Source of the DNA: Streptomyces sp. NBC_00572
GTDB taxonomy: Bacteria; Actinomycetota; Actinomycetes; Streptomycetales; Streptomycetaceae
DNA: 64,000 nt
Assembly (NCBI RefSeq): GCF_026341815.1
Contig: NZ_JAPENX010000001.1
Coordinates: 5,332,001 to 5,396,000, forward strand
Reading direction: 5' to 3'
Notes under the pieces: generated by a model
Told to the model about the DNA's origin: nothing
Databases searched by the model: none
What the model saw: the letters and a program-made list of their open reading frames with translations, nothing else
Position numbers and translations under genes: made by a program
Shown: positions 24,990 through 32,968 of the stretch, piece after piece
How positions within the stretch are numbered: position 1 is the first letter of the stretch
Layout of the letters: every line of letters begins with the position of its first letter

Positions 24990-26623
24990 GACTGCGCGGC
25001 CCCGATCGTCGCGGCCCACGGGTAGTAGAGCTGGGCGATGCCGGTGGGCGCGCCGGTGATCCGCTTGCCGAGGAAGACCGAGTACGGCGCCTCGTACACG
25101 GGGATGATCGGCAGCTCGCGCAGGGCGATCTCCTGGAGCTTCGCGGTCAGCTCGGCGCGCTTGCCGGGCTCCGGCTCGGAGTTGGCCCGGTCGAAGGCGA
25201 CGTCGAACTCGGCGTCGGACCACCTGCCGTAGTTCCCGAAGTCGCCGGTGCGCAGGTACTGGTAGAACTCCAGCGGGTCCGGGGTGTTGTCGTAGCCGTT
25301 GGTGATGACCAGGTCCATCCCCTCGCGGGCCGCCGGGTCGACGAAGATGCTGCTGTACGCGTCGGGCGAGACGGGCTTCAGCTTGACGTCGAGGCCGATC
25401 TGCCGGCCGGCCGCCTGCACCGCGTTGGCGACCACGCTGATCTCGGGCGCGAGGGAACTGGTCACGAGGGTGATGGTGCGGCCACCGGCGCCGGCCTCCT
25501 GGACCAGCTTCTTCGCACCCTCGATGTCGTACACCGGCTCGGGCAGCGTGTCGTACAGGGCGGCGGTCTTCTCCGGGGCGAGCGCCCAGGCGCCGCGTGC
25601 GGCGGGGGCCTTGGCGGGGACGCCGACGCCCCCGGCGGCGGCCTTGATGATGTTCTTCCGGTCGAGGGCCATGGACAGGGCCTTGCGGACCTTCAGGTTG
25701 CCGAGCGGGCCGTGGAAGTCGAGGACGGCGAGGTTCGCGGCCGCGGTGTTGGGGCCGAAGAGGACCTTGCCCTTCCCGCCGCTCTGCAGCTGGGCGAGGG
25801 AGGAGGACGGAACCATGTAGCCGCCGTCGGCGGTGCCGGACAGGAAGGCGTTGGAGCGTGCGGAGGCGTCCTCGATGAAGGTGAACTTCACGGAGGCGGA
25901 CTTCGGGACGAGCTTCTTGTCCCAGTACGCGGCGTTCCTGCGGAGCGTGATGCTGTCGCCCTGGGCCCACTTCTCAAGGGAGAAGGGGCCGGTGCAGTTC
26001 AGGGCGCCCTTGGGGGTGCCGTAGTCCTTGCCCGCCTTGGCGAGGGACGCGGCGCTCACGACGGTTCCGGGAGAGGCGGCCAGGAGCTCGTGGAAGAGGA
26101 CGTCGGCCTTGCCGAGGCGGATCGTCACCTCCAGCGGACCGGTCTTCTCGACCGAGTCGACGTTCTTGAAGGCGGACCCCCAGGGGGAAGCGGTGGCCGG
26201 GTCCATCTGGCGCTTGAGGGAGGCGACGACGTCGTCCGCGGTCATCGTGGTGCCGTCGTGGAACGTCACGCCGGGCCGCAGGGTGTAGACGAGGGTGCGT
26301 GGGTCGGGCCGGGCCCACTTGACGGCGAGGCCGGGCTCGAGCTTCAGGTCGGGGGTGACCCGCAGCAGCTGCTCGCAGACGTTGGCGAGCACGGTGTTCG
26401 GCGGGTAGTCGTACGCGAGTGCGTAGTCGAGGGTGTACGGCTCGGCGTACAGCGACCAGGTGAAGGAGTCCAGGTTGCCCCGGGCGGGCGGGGAGGTCGG
26501 GGTGACGTCGAAGCCGGCGCCGCCGGTGGTGCCGGTCTGGGGCCGGGTGGCTCCGGAGCAGGCGGTGAGGGAGGCCGCGAGCGCGGCGGTACAGGCGAAG
26601 ACGATGATTCCGGGCATGCGCAT
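24986..26623 (-). CDS. lipoprotein substrate-binding protein of the oligopeptide-type importer (DppA-like)
   Basis: The 545-residue protein begins with a lipoprotein signal ending SLTAC, so Cys22 should be lipidated. It then has the family 5 extracellular solute-binding fold: PYTLDYALAYDYPPNT, LRPGVTFHDGTTMTADDVV, LNCTGPFSLEKWAQGD, LDRKNIIKAAAGG and LPIIPVYEAPYSVFLG. Ligands of this family include peptides, sugars, nickel chelates and opines. It is the first gene of the operon and faces a LacI-type regulator, which would be unusual for peptides and hints at a sugar or glycoside ligand. ATG 26623 is used; a second ATG two codons on is possible. Confidence 0.9.
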   Translation of the reverse strand: MRMPGIIVFACTAALAASLTACSGATRPQTGTTGGAGFDVTPTSPPARGNLDSFTWSLYAEPYTLDYALAYDYPPNTVLANVCEQLLRVTPDLKLEPGLAVKWARPDPRTLVYTLRPGVTFHDGTTMTADDVVASLKRQMDPATASPWGSAFKNVDSVEKTGPLEVTIRLGKADVLFHELLAASPGTVVSAASLAKAGKDYGTPKGALNCTGPFSLEKWAQGDSITLRRNAAYWDKKLVPKSASVKFTFIEDASARSNAFLSGTADGGYMVPSSSLAQLQSGGKGKVLFGPNTAAANLAVLDFHGPLGNLKVRKALSMALDRKNIIKAAAGGVGVPAKAPAARGAWALAPEKTAALYDTLPEPVYDIEGAKKLVQEAGAGGRTITLVTSSLAPEISVVANAVQAAGRQIGLDVKLKPVSPDAYSSIFVDPAAREGMDLVITNGYDNTPDPLEFYQYLRTGDFGNYGRWSDAEFDVAFDRANSEPEPGKRAELTAKLQEIALRELPIIPVYEAPYSVFLGKRITGAPTGIAQLYYPWAATIGAAQS

Positions 26624-26681
26624 GCAGACCCACCCCTTTACGGGTGTTGTGACGGGCACGGGGGGATGGAGCGAGTATTGA

Positions 26682-26735
26682 TGCGGGAACGTTCCCGCAC
26701 AAGACTTCGGCCAGGTTTGCGGGAACGGTTTTGCA
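26682..26735. promoter_or_regulatory. LacI-type operators in the importer/lacI gap
   Basis: TGCGGGAACGTTCCCGCA at 26682-26699 is a perfect 18-base palindrome with the central CG step usual for LacI-family sites. An imperfect copy, TGCGGGAACGGTTTTGCA, follows at 26718-26735, exactly 36 bases on. The pair sits between the divergent importer and lacI genes. Confidence 0.85.
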
Positions 26736-26764
26736 GAGCTCGGGAGGATGGCAGCATCGGTCCC

Positions 26765-27895
26765 ATGACCGAAGCTCCAGAGCCCGGCGGGCAGCCCTCG
26801 CCGCCCACCCCGCGCGTCCGTCTCGTCGACGTCGCCCGCGAGGCGGGACTGTCCAAGACCACCGTCTCGGCGGCGCTCAACGACACCGGCCGGCTCTCCC
26901 CCGAGGTGCGGGAGAGGGCCCGTGAGACAGCCCGCAGGATGGGCTACCGGCCCAACGCCACCGCGCGCCAGCTGCGCGCGGGACGGGCCCGGCTGATCGG
27001 ATACGTGGTCGGCGAGCTGGCCGACGCCCCCTGGACCTTCCTGGAGTCGCCGTACTTCGCCCGGCTCACCGGGGCCACCGCCGCCAGCGCGCTCGGACGC
27101 GGCTACGCGCTGGTGCTGCTGCCCGCCGGATCGCTGCAGAGCGAGTGGTCCGCGCTGCCCCTCGACGCCGTGGTCGTCGCCGACCCCGTCGCCGACGACC
27201 GGATCGTCGACGACCTGATCGCCGCCCGCATCCCGGTCTTCAGCGACCGGTCCGTGGAGGGCCGGCCGGAAGCCCACTGGGTGGACGTCGACGCGACCGC
27301 CGCCGTCCACCGGACCCTGGACCACTTCCTGGCCCAGGGAGCCCGGCGGCCCGCGCTGGTCGTCCCCGACAGCACCACCCGCTTCCACCGCGAGGTGTTC
27401 ACCGCCCACCGCGACTGGTGCGCGGCGCACGGACTGCCGGAGCTGGCCGTACGGGCCGCCGAGCCCGGCAACGGGCCGGTCGTCCGGGCCGTCGAGACCG
27501 CCCTGACGGCCGGTCCCGAGCGCCCCGACGCCTTGTTCGTGGTCGCCGAGGCCAGCCCGCCGCTCGTCCTGGACGCGGCCCGCCGGCACGGCTACGACGT
27601 GCCCGGCGACCTCCTCGTCGCCTGTGTCAGCGAGGACGAGACCGCCGTGCACACCGAACCGCCGGTGACGACGCTCAGCCTGCGTCCCGACGCGGTCGCC
27701 GAGGCCGGGATCGAACTGCTCGTGGCCGTACTGGAGCACGGGCGGCGGGAGACCGGCGGGATGCTCGTGCCGGTCCGCCTCGACGTCCGTGCCTCCTCGG
27801 TACGGCCGCCTCGGCTTCCGGAGCCGGGCCCAAGGCCTCCTCAGCCGGACCCGAGGCCTCCTCAGTCGCCGTGCACGAGCTCGCCGCCCACGTAG
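26765..27895 (+). CDS. LacI-family transcriptional regulator
   Basis: The 376-residue regulator has the LacI headpiece at about residues 18-65 (VRLVDVAREAGLSKTTVSAA, hinge NATARQLRAGRARLIGYVV) and a sugar-binding-protein-like core (LDAVVVADPVADDRIVDDL, VACVSEDETAVHTEPPVTT). A proline-rich tail of about 25 residues follows. ATG 26765 lies 30 bases after the second operator. The 3-prime end overlaps the convergent amidohydrolase by 34 bases. It probably represses the ABC importer until its ligand arrives. Confidence 0.92.
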   Translation: MTEAPEPGGQPSPPTPRVRLVDVAREAGLSKTTVSAALNDTGRLSPEVRERARETARRMGYRPNATARQLRAGRARLIGYVVGELADAPWTFLESPYFARLTGATAASALGRGYALVLLPAGSLQSEWSALPLDAVVVADPVADDRIVDDLIAARIPVFSDRSVEGRPEAHWVDVDATAAVHRTLDHFLAQGARRPALVVPDSTTRFHREVFTAHRDWCAAHGLPELAVRAAEPGNGPVVRAVETALTAGPERPDALFVVAEASPPLVLDAARRHGYDVPGDLLVACVSEDETAVHTEPPVTTLSLRPDAVAEAGIELLVAVLEHGRRETGGMLVPVRLDVRASSVRPPRLPEPGPRPPQPDPRPPQSPCTSSPPT

Positions 27896-29496
27896 GTCCG
27901 CTCCACCCGCGCCTCGGCGATCTCCTCCGGGGGCGCGGCCAGGATGTCCCGGTCGAGGACCACGAGGTCGGCCAGGTGGCCGGGAAGGAGGCTGCCGGCG
28001 TCGTCGAACCCGTTCACGTGCGCGGAACCGGCGGTGTAGGCGGCGATGGCCGAAAGGAGGTCGAGGCGCTGTTCCGGCAGGAACACCCGGTCGTCGGCGG
28101 CCTCCGGATCCCGGCGGTTCACGGCGACGTGGATGCCCGCGAGCGGGTCCGGGCTGGAGACGGGCCAGTCGCTGCCCGCCACCAGAGTGGCGCCCGCCCG
28201 CAGCAGACCTCCGAAGGGGTACTGCCAGGCGGCGCGCTCCGGACCCAGGAACGGAATGGTCAGCGTGTCCATCTGCGGTTCGTGCGCCGCCCACAGCGGC
28301 TGGATGTTCGCGAGGGCGCCGAGCGCCGCGAACCGGGGCAGGTCGTCGGGGTGGACGACCTGGAGGTGGGCCAGGTGGTGCCGGTTGCCACGCCGCCCGT
28401 TGACGGCCACGGCCGCCTCGACCGCGTCGAGCGCCTCCCGTACGGCCCGGTCGCCGAGCGCGTGGAAGTGGACCTGGAAGTCGAGGGCGTCGAGCTCCGT
28501 CACGTAACCGCGCAGGGCGTCCGGGTCGACGAAGCTGAGACCGCTGTTCGCGGTGGCGCAGCCGCAGCCGTCCAGGTACGGAGTCGTCAGCGCGGCCGTG
28601 AAGTTCTCCGCGATGCCGTCCTGCATGATCTTCACGGACCCGGCCCGGAACCGTCCGTGGGCCAGTTCCTTCCGGCGTCGCACCAGTTCGGGGATCTGCT
28701 CGGCACCACGCTCACGGTCCCACCACAGCGCGCCGTTCACCCGGGCGGTCAGTGAACCGTCCCGCGCCGCCGCCAGGTAGGCGGTCGAGGGGTCCGCCAT
28801 GCCGTTGAAGTCGCCGAGCAGCGCGTCCTGCCAGCCGGTGATGCCGAGCGAGTGCAGCAGCTTCTGCGCCCGCAGCAGACCCGCGAGCCGGTCCTCCGGA
28901 GTCCTGGGCGGCACGAGCCGCGCGACGAGTGCCGTCGCGCCCTCCTGCAGCATCCCGCTGGGGAAGCCGTCCGCCTCCCGCTCCATCCGGCCGTCGGCCG
29001 GATCGGGAGTGGCGGCGGTGAGACCCGCGAGTTCGAGGGCCCGGGTGTTGGCCCAGGCCCCGTGGTGGTCCCGGTTCGCGAGCAGCACCGGCCGGTCCGG
29101 CACCACGGAGTCCAGCAGCTGACGGGTCGGCAGCCCGCCTGCGAAGCTCTCCATCGACCAGCCGCCGCCGGTGACCCACTCCCGCTCGGGGTGTGCCTCC
29201 GCGTACGCCCGGATCCGCTCCAGGCACACGTCGACGTCGACGACCTCGGTCAGATCGCACTCGGCCAGCTCGGCGCCCCCGCCCACCGCGTGGATGTGGG
29301 CGTCCTGGAAGCCGGGCAGCAGCAGCCTGCCCGCGAGGTCCACCACCTCCGTGCGGGGCCCGATCAGCTCCCGCACCTCGTCATGGCCGACGGCGGCGAT
29401 CCGCGCCCCCGTGACCGCGAGCGACGTCGCCCGGGTACGGGCCGGATCCATGGTGAGGACAGGCCCTCCGGTGAAGACCAGATCGGCGTGAGGCAT
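27862..29496 (-). CDS. YtcJ-like metal-dependent amidohydrolase
   Basis: This 544-residue amidohydrolase of the YtcJ/imidazolonepropionase-like group has a beta-sandwich start (ADLVFTGGPVLTMDP), then LLLPGFQDAHIHAVGGGAEL with the HxH metal pair, GWSMESFAGGLPTRQLLD, VQVHFHALGDRAVREALDA-type segments, VAGSDWPVSSPDP and the terminal GHLADLVVLDRDILA. ATG 29496 has GGGGAG before it. It is divergent from a TetR gene, sharing an operator that also recurs before the FAD oxidase. The set may degrade an amide or N-substituted amine, with the oxidase acting on the amine released. Confidence 0.88.
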   Translation of the reverse strand: MPHADLVFTGGPVLTMDPARTRATSLAVTGARIAAVGHDEVRELIGPRTEVVDLAGRLLLPGFQDAHIHAVGGGAELAECDLTEVVDVDVCLERIRAYAEAHPEREWVTGGGWSMESFAGGLPTRQLLDSVVPDRPVLLANRDHHGAWANTRALELAGLTAATPDPADGRMEREADGFPSGMLQEGATALVARLVPPRTPEDRLAGLLRAQKLLHSLGITGWQDALLGDFNGMADPSTAYLAAARDGSLTARVNGALWWDRERGAEQIPELVRRRKELAHGRFRAGSVKIMQDGIAENFTAALTTPYLDGCGCATANSGLSFVDPDALRGYVTELDALDFQVHFHALGDRAVREALDAVEAAVAVNGRRGNRHHLAHLQVVHPDDLPRFAALGALANIQPLWAAHEPQMDTLTIPFLGPERAAWQYPFGGLLRAGATLVAGSDWPVSSPDPLAGIHVAVNRRDPEAADDRVFLPEQRLDLLSAIAAYTAGSAHVNGFDDAGSLLPGHLADLVVLDRDILAAPPEEIAEARVERTYVGGELVHGD

Positions 29497-29623
29497 ACGG
29501 TGGCTCCCCTGCTGAGTGTGCGCCGGGCGGCTACGAGTGACGAGTCACGGGTGACGGGACACGGGTGGTGGGCCACGGGTGGCGGGTCACGGACGACGGA
29601 CGCCATCGAAGCCCGACAGCCGT

Positions 29624-29648
29624 TTACACGTCAATGGTGTTGACGTAA
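29624..29648. promoter_or_regulatory. TetR operator copy 1 (TTAYGTCAACAC-type) at the amidohydrolase/tetR gap
   Basis: Read on the minus strand, this 25-base element begins TTACGTCAACACCATTGACG. It is nearly symmetric around GTCAACAC/ATTGAC and overlaps possible TTGACG -35 boxes in both directions. It ends ten bases before the tetR ATG. The same consensus occurs at 30462-30486. Confidence 0.75.
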
Positions 29649-29658
29649 GGTTCCGGCC

Positions 29659-30366
29659 ATGTCCGAACGCGTGGTCCCCGAAGGCGACCGACAGCGCCGC
29701 CGCCCCACCCGAGAGGGCTCCGTCCTCTCCGAGCGCCTGATCATCGAGACCGCCCTGCGGCTCGTCGAACAGCACGGCGCGAAAGCACTCTCGGTACGCA
29801 GACTCGGGACCGCGCTCGGTGCCGACCCCACGGCCCTCTACCGCTACTTCCGCAACACCGACGCCCTGCTCCTCGCCCTCGCCGACGAGGTCATCGGCCG
29901 CGCCCAGGAGGGCTGGACGGCCACCGGCGACTGGCGCGCCGACCTCCGCGCGATGGGCCTGCGCATCCACGCCGCGTACCTCGCCCAGCCCCAGGCCGCG
30001 CTGCTCGCCGCCCACCGCACCACGGGCCGTCCGCACGAGACCCGGGCCGTCGAGACGATCCTCGGCATCCTCCGCGGCGGCGGCTTCCCCGACGCCCTGG
30101 CGGTGCGGATCTACCACGCCTTCGTCGACCAGGCGCTCGCCTTCGCCGCCCAGGACGCCGCCGCGGCGGCCCTGCCTCCGCTGGCCGCGGCGGCCGACGC
30201 CGAGGTCTGGCACGCCGCGTACGGCCCTCTTCCCGCCGGCACCCACCCGAACATCGCGGCGACGTTCCCCCTGCTGGCCGCCGACATGCGCGACAGCGGC
30301 TACCCCTTCGCCCTGGAACTGACCCTCACGGGTGCGGCCGCGCTGCACCCGGACGCGGGACGGTAA
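29659..30366 (+). CDS. TetR-family transcriptional regulator
   Basis: The 235-residue protein has a TetR helix-turn-helix at about residues 25-70 (LSERLIIETALRLVEQHGAK, LGADPTALYRYFRNTDALLL) and a TetR_C-type helical ligand domain. ATG 29659 sits so close to the operator that transcription probably starts within or just after it. It is flanked by a divergent amidohydrolase and a downstream oxidase, both carrying the same 25-base motif, so it likely controls all three genes. Confidence 0.9.
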   Translation: MSERVVPEGDRQRRRPTREGSVLSERLIIETALRLVEQHGAKALSVRRLGTALGADPTALYRYFRNTDALLLALADEVIGRAQEGWTATGDWRADLRAMGLRIHAAYLAQPQAALLAAHRTTGRPHETRAVETILGILRGGGFPDALAVRIYHAFVDQALAFAAQDAAAAALPPLAAAADAEVWHAAYGPLPAGTHPNIAATFPLLAADMRDSGYPFALELTLTGAAALHPDAGR

Positions 30367-30461
30367 GGAGCGTCAGGGACCCGGCGAGCGGCGGGCGGCG
30401 AGCGGCTCCAGGGACCCGGCGGCCGGCGCGCGGCGCGCGGCGCGAGGGAACCCGGCGAGGC

Positions 30462-30486
30462 TTATGTCAACACTATTGACCTTATA
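30462..30486. promoter_or_regulatory. TetR operator copy 2 before the FAD oxidase
   Basis: The element begins TTATGTCAACACTATTGACC and ends TTATA. It matches the minus-strand reading of the 29624-29648 site over the block GTCAACACYATTGAC and most flanking bases. It lies about 80 bases before the FAD oxidase ATG in an otherwise very GC-rich gap, where this AT-rich patch stands out. Confidence 0.75.
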
Positions 30487-30564
30487 GTCTCCGGCCGGTT
30501 CTCATGACGGCACCTCGGAAGGGCTCCCTCGCGCGGGCTCCTCCGCCACCCGAAGGAAGCCACC

Positions 30565-31953
30565 ATGGACCCCCTGCTCTCGCTCCGGGACGCCGATCCG
30601 ACCCCGTTCTGGCTCGACGACCCACGCCGTCCCGGGCCCACCCCCGCCCTCGTCGGCGGCACCACCTGTGACCTGCTGGTCGTCGGCGGCGGATACACCG
30701 GACTGTGGACCGCCCTCGTCGCCAAGGAGCGCGACCCCTCCGCCGACGTCGTCCTCATCGAGGCCGACGAGGCCGGCGGCGCCGCCTCCGGCCGCAACGG
30801 CGGCTTCTGCGAGTCGAGCCTCACCCACGGGCTCGCCAACGGGCTCGCCCGCTGGCCCGACGAGATCGGCGTCCTCGAACGCCTCGGCCGCGAGAACCTC
30901 CAGGCCATGGAGGACACCCTCGCCCGCCACTCCATCGACTGCGACTGGGAACGCACCGGCTCCCTCGTCGTCGCCACCGAAACCCACCAGGTCGGCTGGC
31001 TCGCCGAGGAGGCGGAGACTGCCGCCCGGTACGGCGCCACCACCACCCTCCTCGACGCCGACGCGGTCCGCGCCGAGATCGACTCCCCGACCTTCCTCGG
31101 CGCCGTCTGGAACAAGGGCGACACCGCCATGGTCAACCCGGCCCGGCTCGCCTGGGGCCTCAAGCGCGCCTGCCTCGACCTCGGCGTCCGCATCCACGAG
31201 CACACCCCGGCGCTCTCCCTCGACGAGCACGGGGCCGTCGTCTCCGTCCGCACCCCCTACGGCCGCGTCACCGCCGGCCGGGTCGCGCTCGCCACCAACG
31301 CGTACCCCTCCTTGGTCCGCCGCCACCGCCTCTACACCGTCCCCGTGTACGACTACGCGCTCATGACCGAACCGCTCGACGAGCGACAGCTCGCCGCGGT
31401 CGGCTGGCACAACCGGCAGGGCTGGGCGGACCCCGCCAACTCCTTCCACTACGTGCGGATCTCCGCCGACAACCGCATCCTCTGGGGCGGTTACGACGTG
31501 GTGCACCAGCGCCGCGTCAGCGCCGAGCACGACCGGCGCCCCGAGACGTACGCGACGCTCGCACGGCAGTTCTTCCACACCTTCCCGCAGCTGGAGGGCA
31601 TCCGCTTCAGCCACGCGTGGGGCGGCGCCATCGACACCAGCACCCGCTTCTGCGTCTTCTTCGATACCAGCCACCACGGCAAGGTCGCCTACGCCGCCGG
31701 CTTCACCGGCCTCGGAGTCGGCGCCACCCGCTTCGGCGCCGAAGTGATGCTGGACCTGCTGGCCGGCGAGTACACCGAACGCACCGCCCTCGACCTAGTA
31801 CGCCGCAAGCCGCTGCCCTTCCCGCCCGACCCCATCCGTTCCCTCGGCATCGGCATCACTCAGCGCTCCCTCGCCCGCGCCGACCGCAACGAGGGCCGCC
31901 GCGACCTGTGGCTGCGGACCCTCGACCGCCTCGGTCTCGGCTTCGGCAGCTGA
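30565..31953 (+). CDS. DAO-family FAD-dependent oxidoreductase, PuuB-like
   Basis: This 462-residue flavoprotein has DLLVVGGGYTGLWTALVAKE as its dinucleotide fold, GGAASGRNGGFCESSLTHG where PuuB and sarcosine oxidases bind FAD, LATNAYPSLVRR, and a C-terminal GFTGLGVGATRFGAEVMLDL. It should oxidise a secondary or primary amine (for example glutamylputrescine or an N-methyl amino acid) with oxygen or a quinone. ATG 30565 follows GAAGGAAGC. It shares a TetR operator with the amidohydrolase at 27862-29496, implying one pathway. Confidence 0.9.
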   Translation: MDPLLSLRDADPTPFWLDDPRRPGPTPALVGGTTCDLLVVGGGYTGLWTALVAKERDPSADVVLIEADEAGGAASGRNGGFCESSLTHGLANGLARWPDEIGVLERLGRENLQAMEDTLARHSIDCDWERTGSLVVATETHQVGWLAEEAETAARYGATTTLLDADAVRAEIDSPTFLGAVWNKGDTAMVNPARLAWGLKRACLDLGVRIHEHTPALSLDEHGAVVSVRTPYGRVTAGRVALATNAYPSLVRRHRLYTVPVYDYALMTEPLDERQLAAVGWHNRQGWADPANSFHYVRISADNRILWGGYDVVHQRRVSAEHDRRPETYATLARQFFHTFPQLEGIRFSHAWGGAIDTSTRFCVFFDTSHHGKVAYAAGFTGLGVGATRFGAEVMLDLLAGEYTERTALDLVRRKPLPFPPDPIRSLGIGITQRSLARADRNEGRRDLWLRTLDRLGLGFGS

Positions 31954-31981
31954 CTACGCCTCGCCGTTCGGGCCGAGCGCC

Positions 31982-32204
31982 CGGTCCGTTCGGTGGAAGG
32001 CCTCCCGAAAGGACGGCTACCACGTGCTCCGGCACACCTACGCCTCGGTCCTCCTCGAAGCGGGCGAGTCCATCGTCACGCTCGCGCGGTGGCTCGGTCA
32101 CTCAAGTCCGACGATCACCCTCGACCACTACGCCCACTTCATGCCGGAGGCCGGCGGCAAGTGACGCGCGGCCATCGACGCGCTGCCCGAGTACGTACCT
32201 GGGG
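31982..32204 (+). pseudogene. tyrosine recombinase (integrase) C-terminal remnant
   Basis: The plus strand encodes the catalytic end of a phage-type integrase: DGYHVLRHTYASVLLEAG, VTLARWLGHSSPTITLDHY and AHFMPEAGGK, with the RH..H and tyrosine motifs intact. A TGA at 32162-32164 follows. Homology continues past it in frame (RAAIDALPEYVP), where relatives read GR in place of stop-R, so it looks like a GGA-to-TGA nonsense change. The N-terminal three quarters are missing, and no att repeat or excisionase gene is visible. It is a scar of an integrated element. Confidence 0.85.
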
Positions 32205-32788
32205 GCCTTGTCCCGTCCACGGCCGTATGTGAGATCCCGTGCGATGGCCGTCGCCCGCGTACGGGAATGTTCCAGTCCCGCTGTCAGCTCTGCCTGGTCA
32301 GGGTTGTCCTCGGTCGCCAGCAGTTCCCCGGCCGTAACCATGGCCACCCAGAACTCGGGAGGTGAGCCCTGCCCATCCCGGAACTGGGTCTTCGTGAAGA
32401 GCCGGAAGATCTTCGCGAGCTCCCCGGTTCGAAACCACGGGATCATGCCGCCGGGAAAGCCTCCGCGGGCGCAGGCCGCGGTCCACGACAGGTCGCGGAT
32501 CTGCTCACCGCGACCGTCCAGTATCCGGTCCACGACGAACGCGTGCCCACAGGCGAGAAGCATGGCGACGAGGTCTTCCTCTCCCACCTCGAACTCGCCG
32601 AAGAGGGGCAGAACCTCGTGGATCCGGACTTCGGCGTCTGTCCGGGGCACTCCCAGGGCCAACACGCAGGCATCCCACTCACCAGTGCGCGCGGCCAGTT
32701 CGGCGAAGACCTCCTCCTCGGCCCGTCCGGCGGCCGGCATCTCGCGGGCCTCCAAGACCAGCGTGGCCTCGCCTTCCCCACGACTCAT
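32102..32788 (-). CDS. hypothetical protein, 3-prime end probably truncated
   Basis: This 228-residue frame (ATG 32788) starts SRGEGEATLVLEAREMPAAG and contains hydrophobic LVAMLLACGHAFVVDRILDG and GGMIPWFRTGELAKIFRLF. I do not recognise a family; it looks cytosolic and acidic. After about residue 190 (TYGRGRDKAP) the frame is antisense to the integrase remnant, so the true C-terminus was probably lost at that joint. Its ATGA start overlaps the stop of an upstream gene remnant, which suggests an old two-gene operon. Expression and function are uncertain. Confidence 0.5.
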   Translation of the reverse strand: MSRGEGEATLVLEAREMPAAGRAEEEVFAELAARTGEWDACVLALGVPRTDAEVRIHEVLPLFGEFEVGEEDLVAMLLACGHAFVVDRILDGRGEQIRDLSWTAACARGGFPGGMIPWFRTGELAKIFRLFTKTQFRDGQGSPPEFWVAMVTAGELLATEDNPDQAELTAGLEHSRTRATAIARDLTYGRGRDKAPRYVLGQRVDGRASLAAGLRHEVGVVVEGDRRT

Positions 32789-32968
32789 GGCCAGAGGCAA
32801 CAGCGAGGCTTGACCTGCGGGCCGGCACGTCGGTTCGAGTGAGCGGTCGTGTCTCCGCTGTCGCGGAGGCCGCACATGACCAGTGAGTCGGCGATGACGA
32901 GCCCATGATGGTGTCGTCGAAGTCAGGGAACTCCTGGGTGGCCAGTTCGATCACGGCCGTGGCGCTGT
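32785..32968 (-). pseudogene. remnant of a gene formerly coupled to the hypothetical protein
   Basis: Between the corA stop and the hypothetical gene, the minus strand reads SATAVIELATQEFPDFDDT, then IMG, and after a one-base shift LVIADSLVMCGLRDSGDTT, finally ending at TGA 32785-32787 inside the next gene's ATGA start. The coupling geometry and smooth amino acid composition suggest the 3-prime end of a real gene that lost its front at the corA joint and then picked up a frameshift. No family is recognised. Confidence 0.45.

Noticed and set aside
24986..28294. The importer binding protein extended upstream to about 1,100 residues
   Set aside because: The extension is antisense to lacI; the lipoprotein signal at ATG 26623 fixes the true start.
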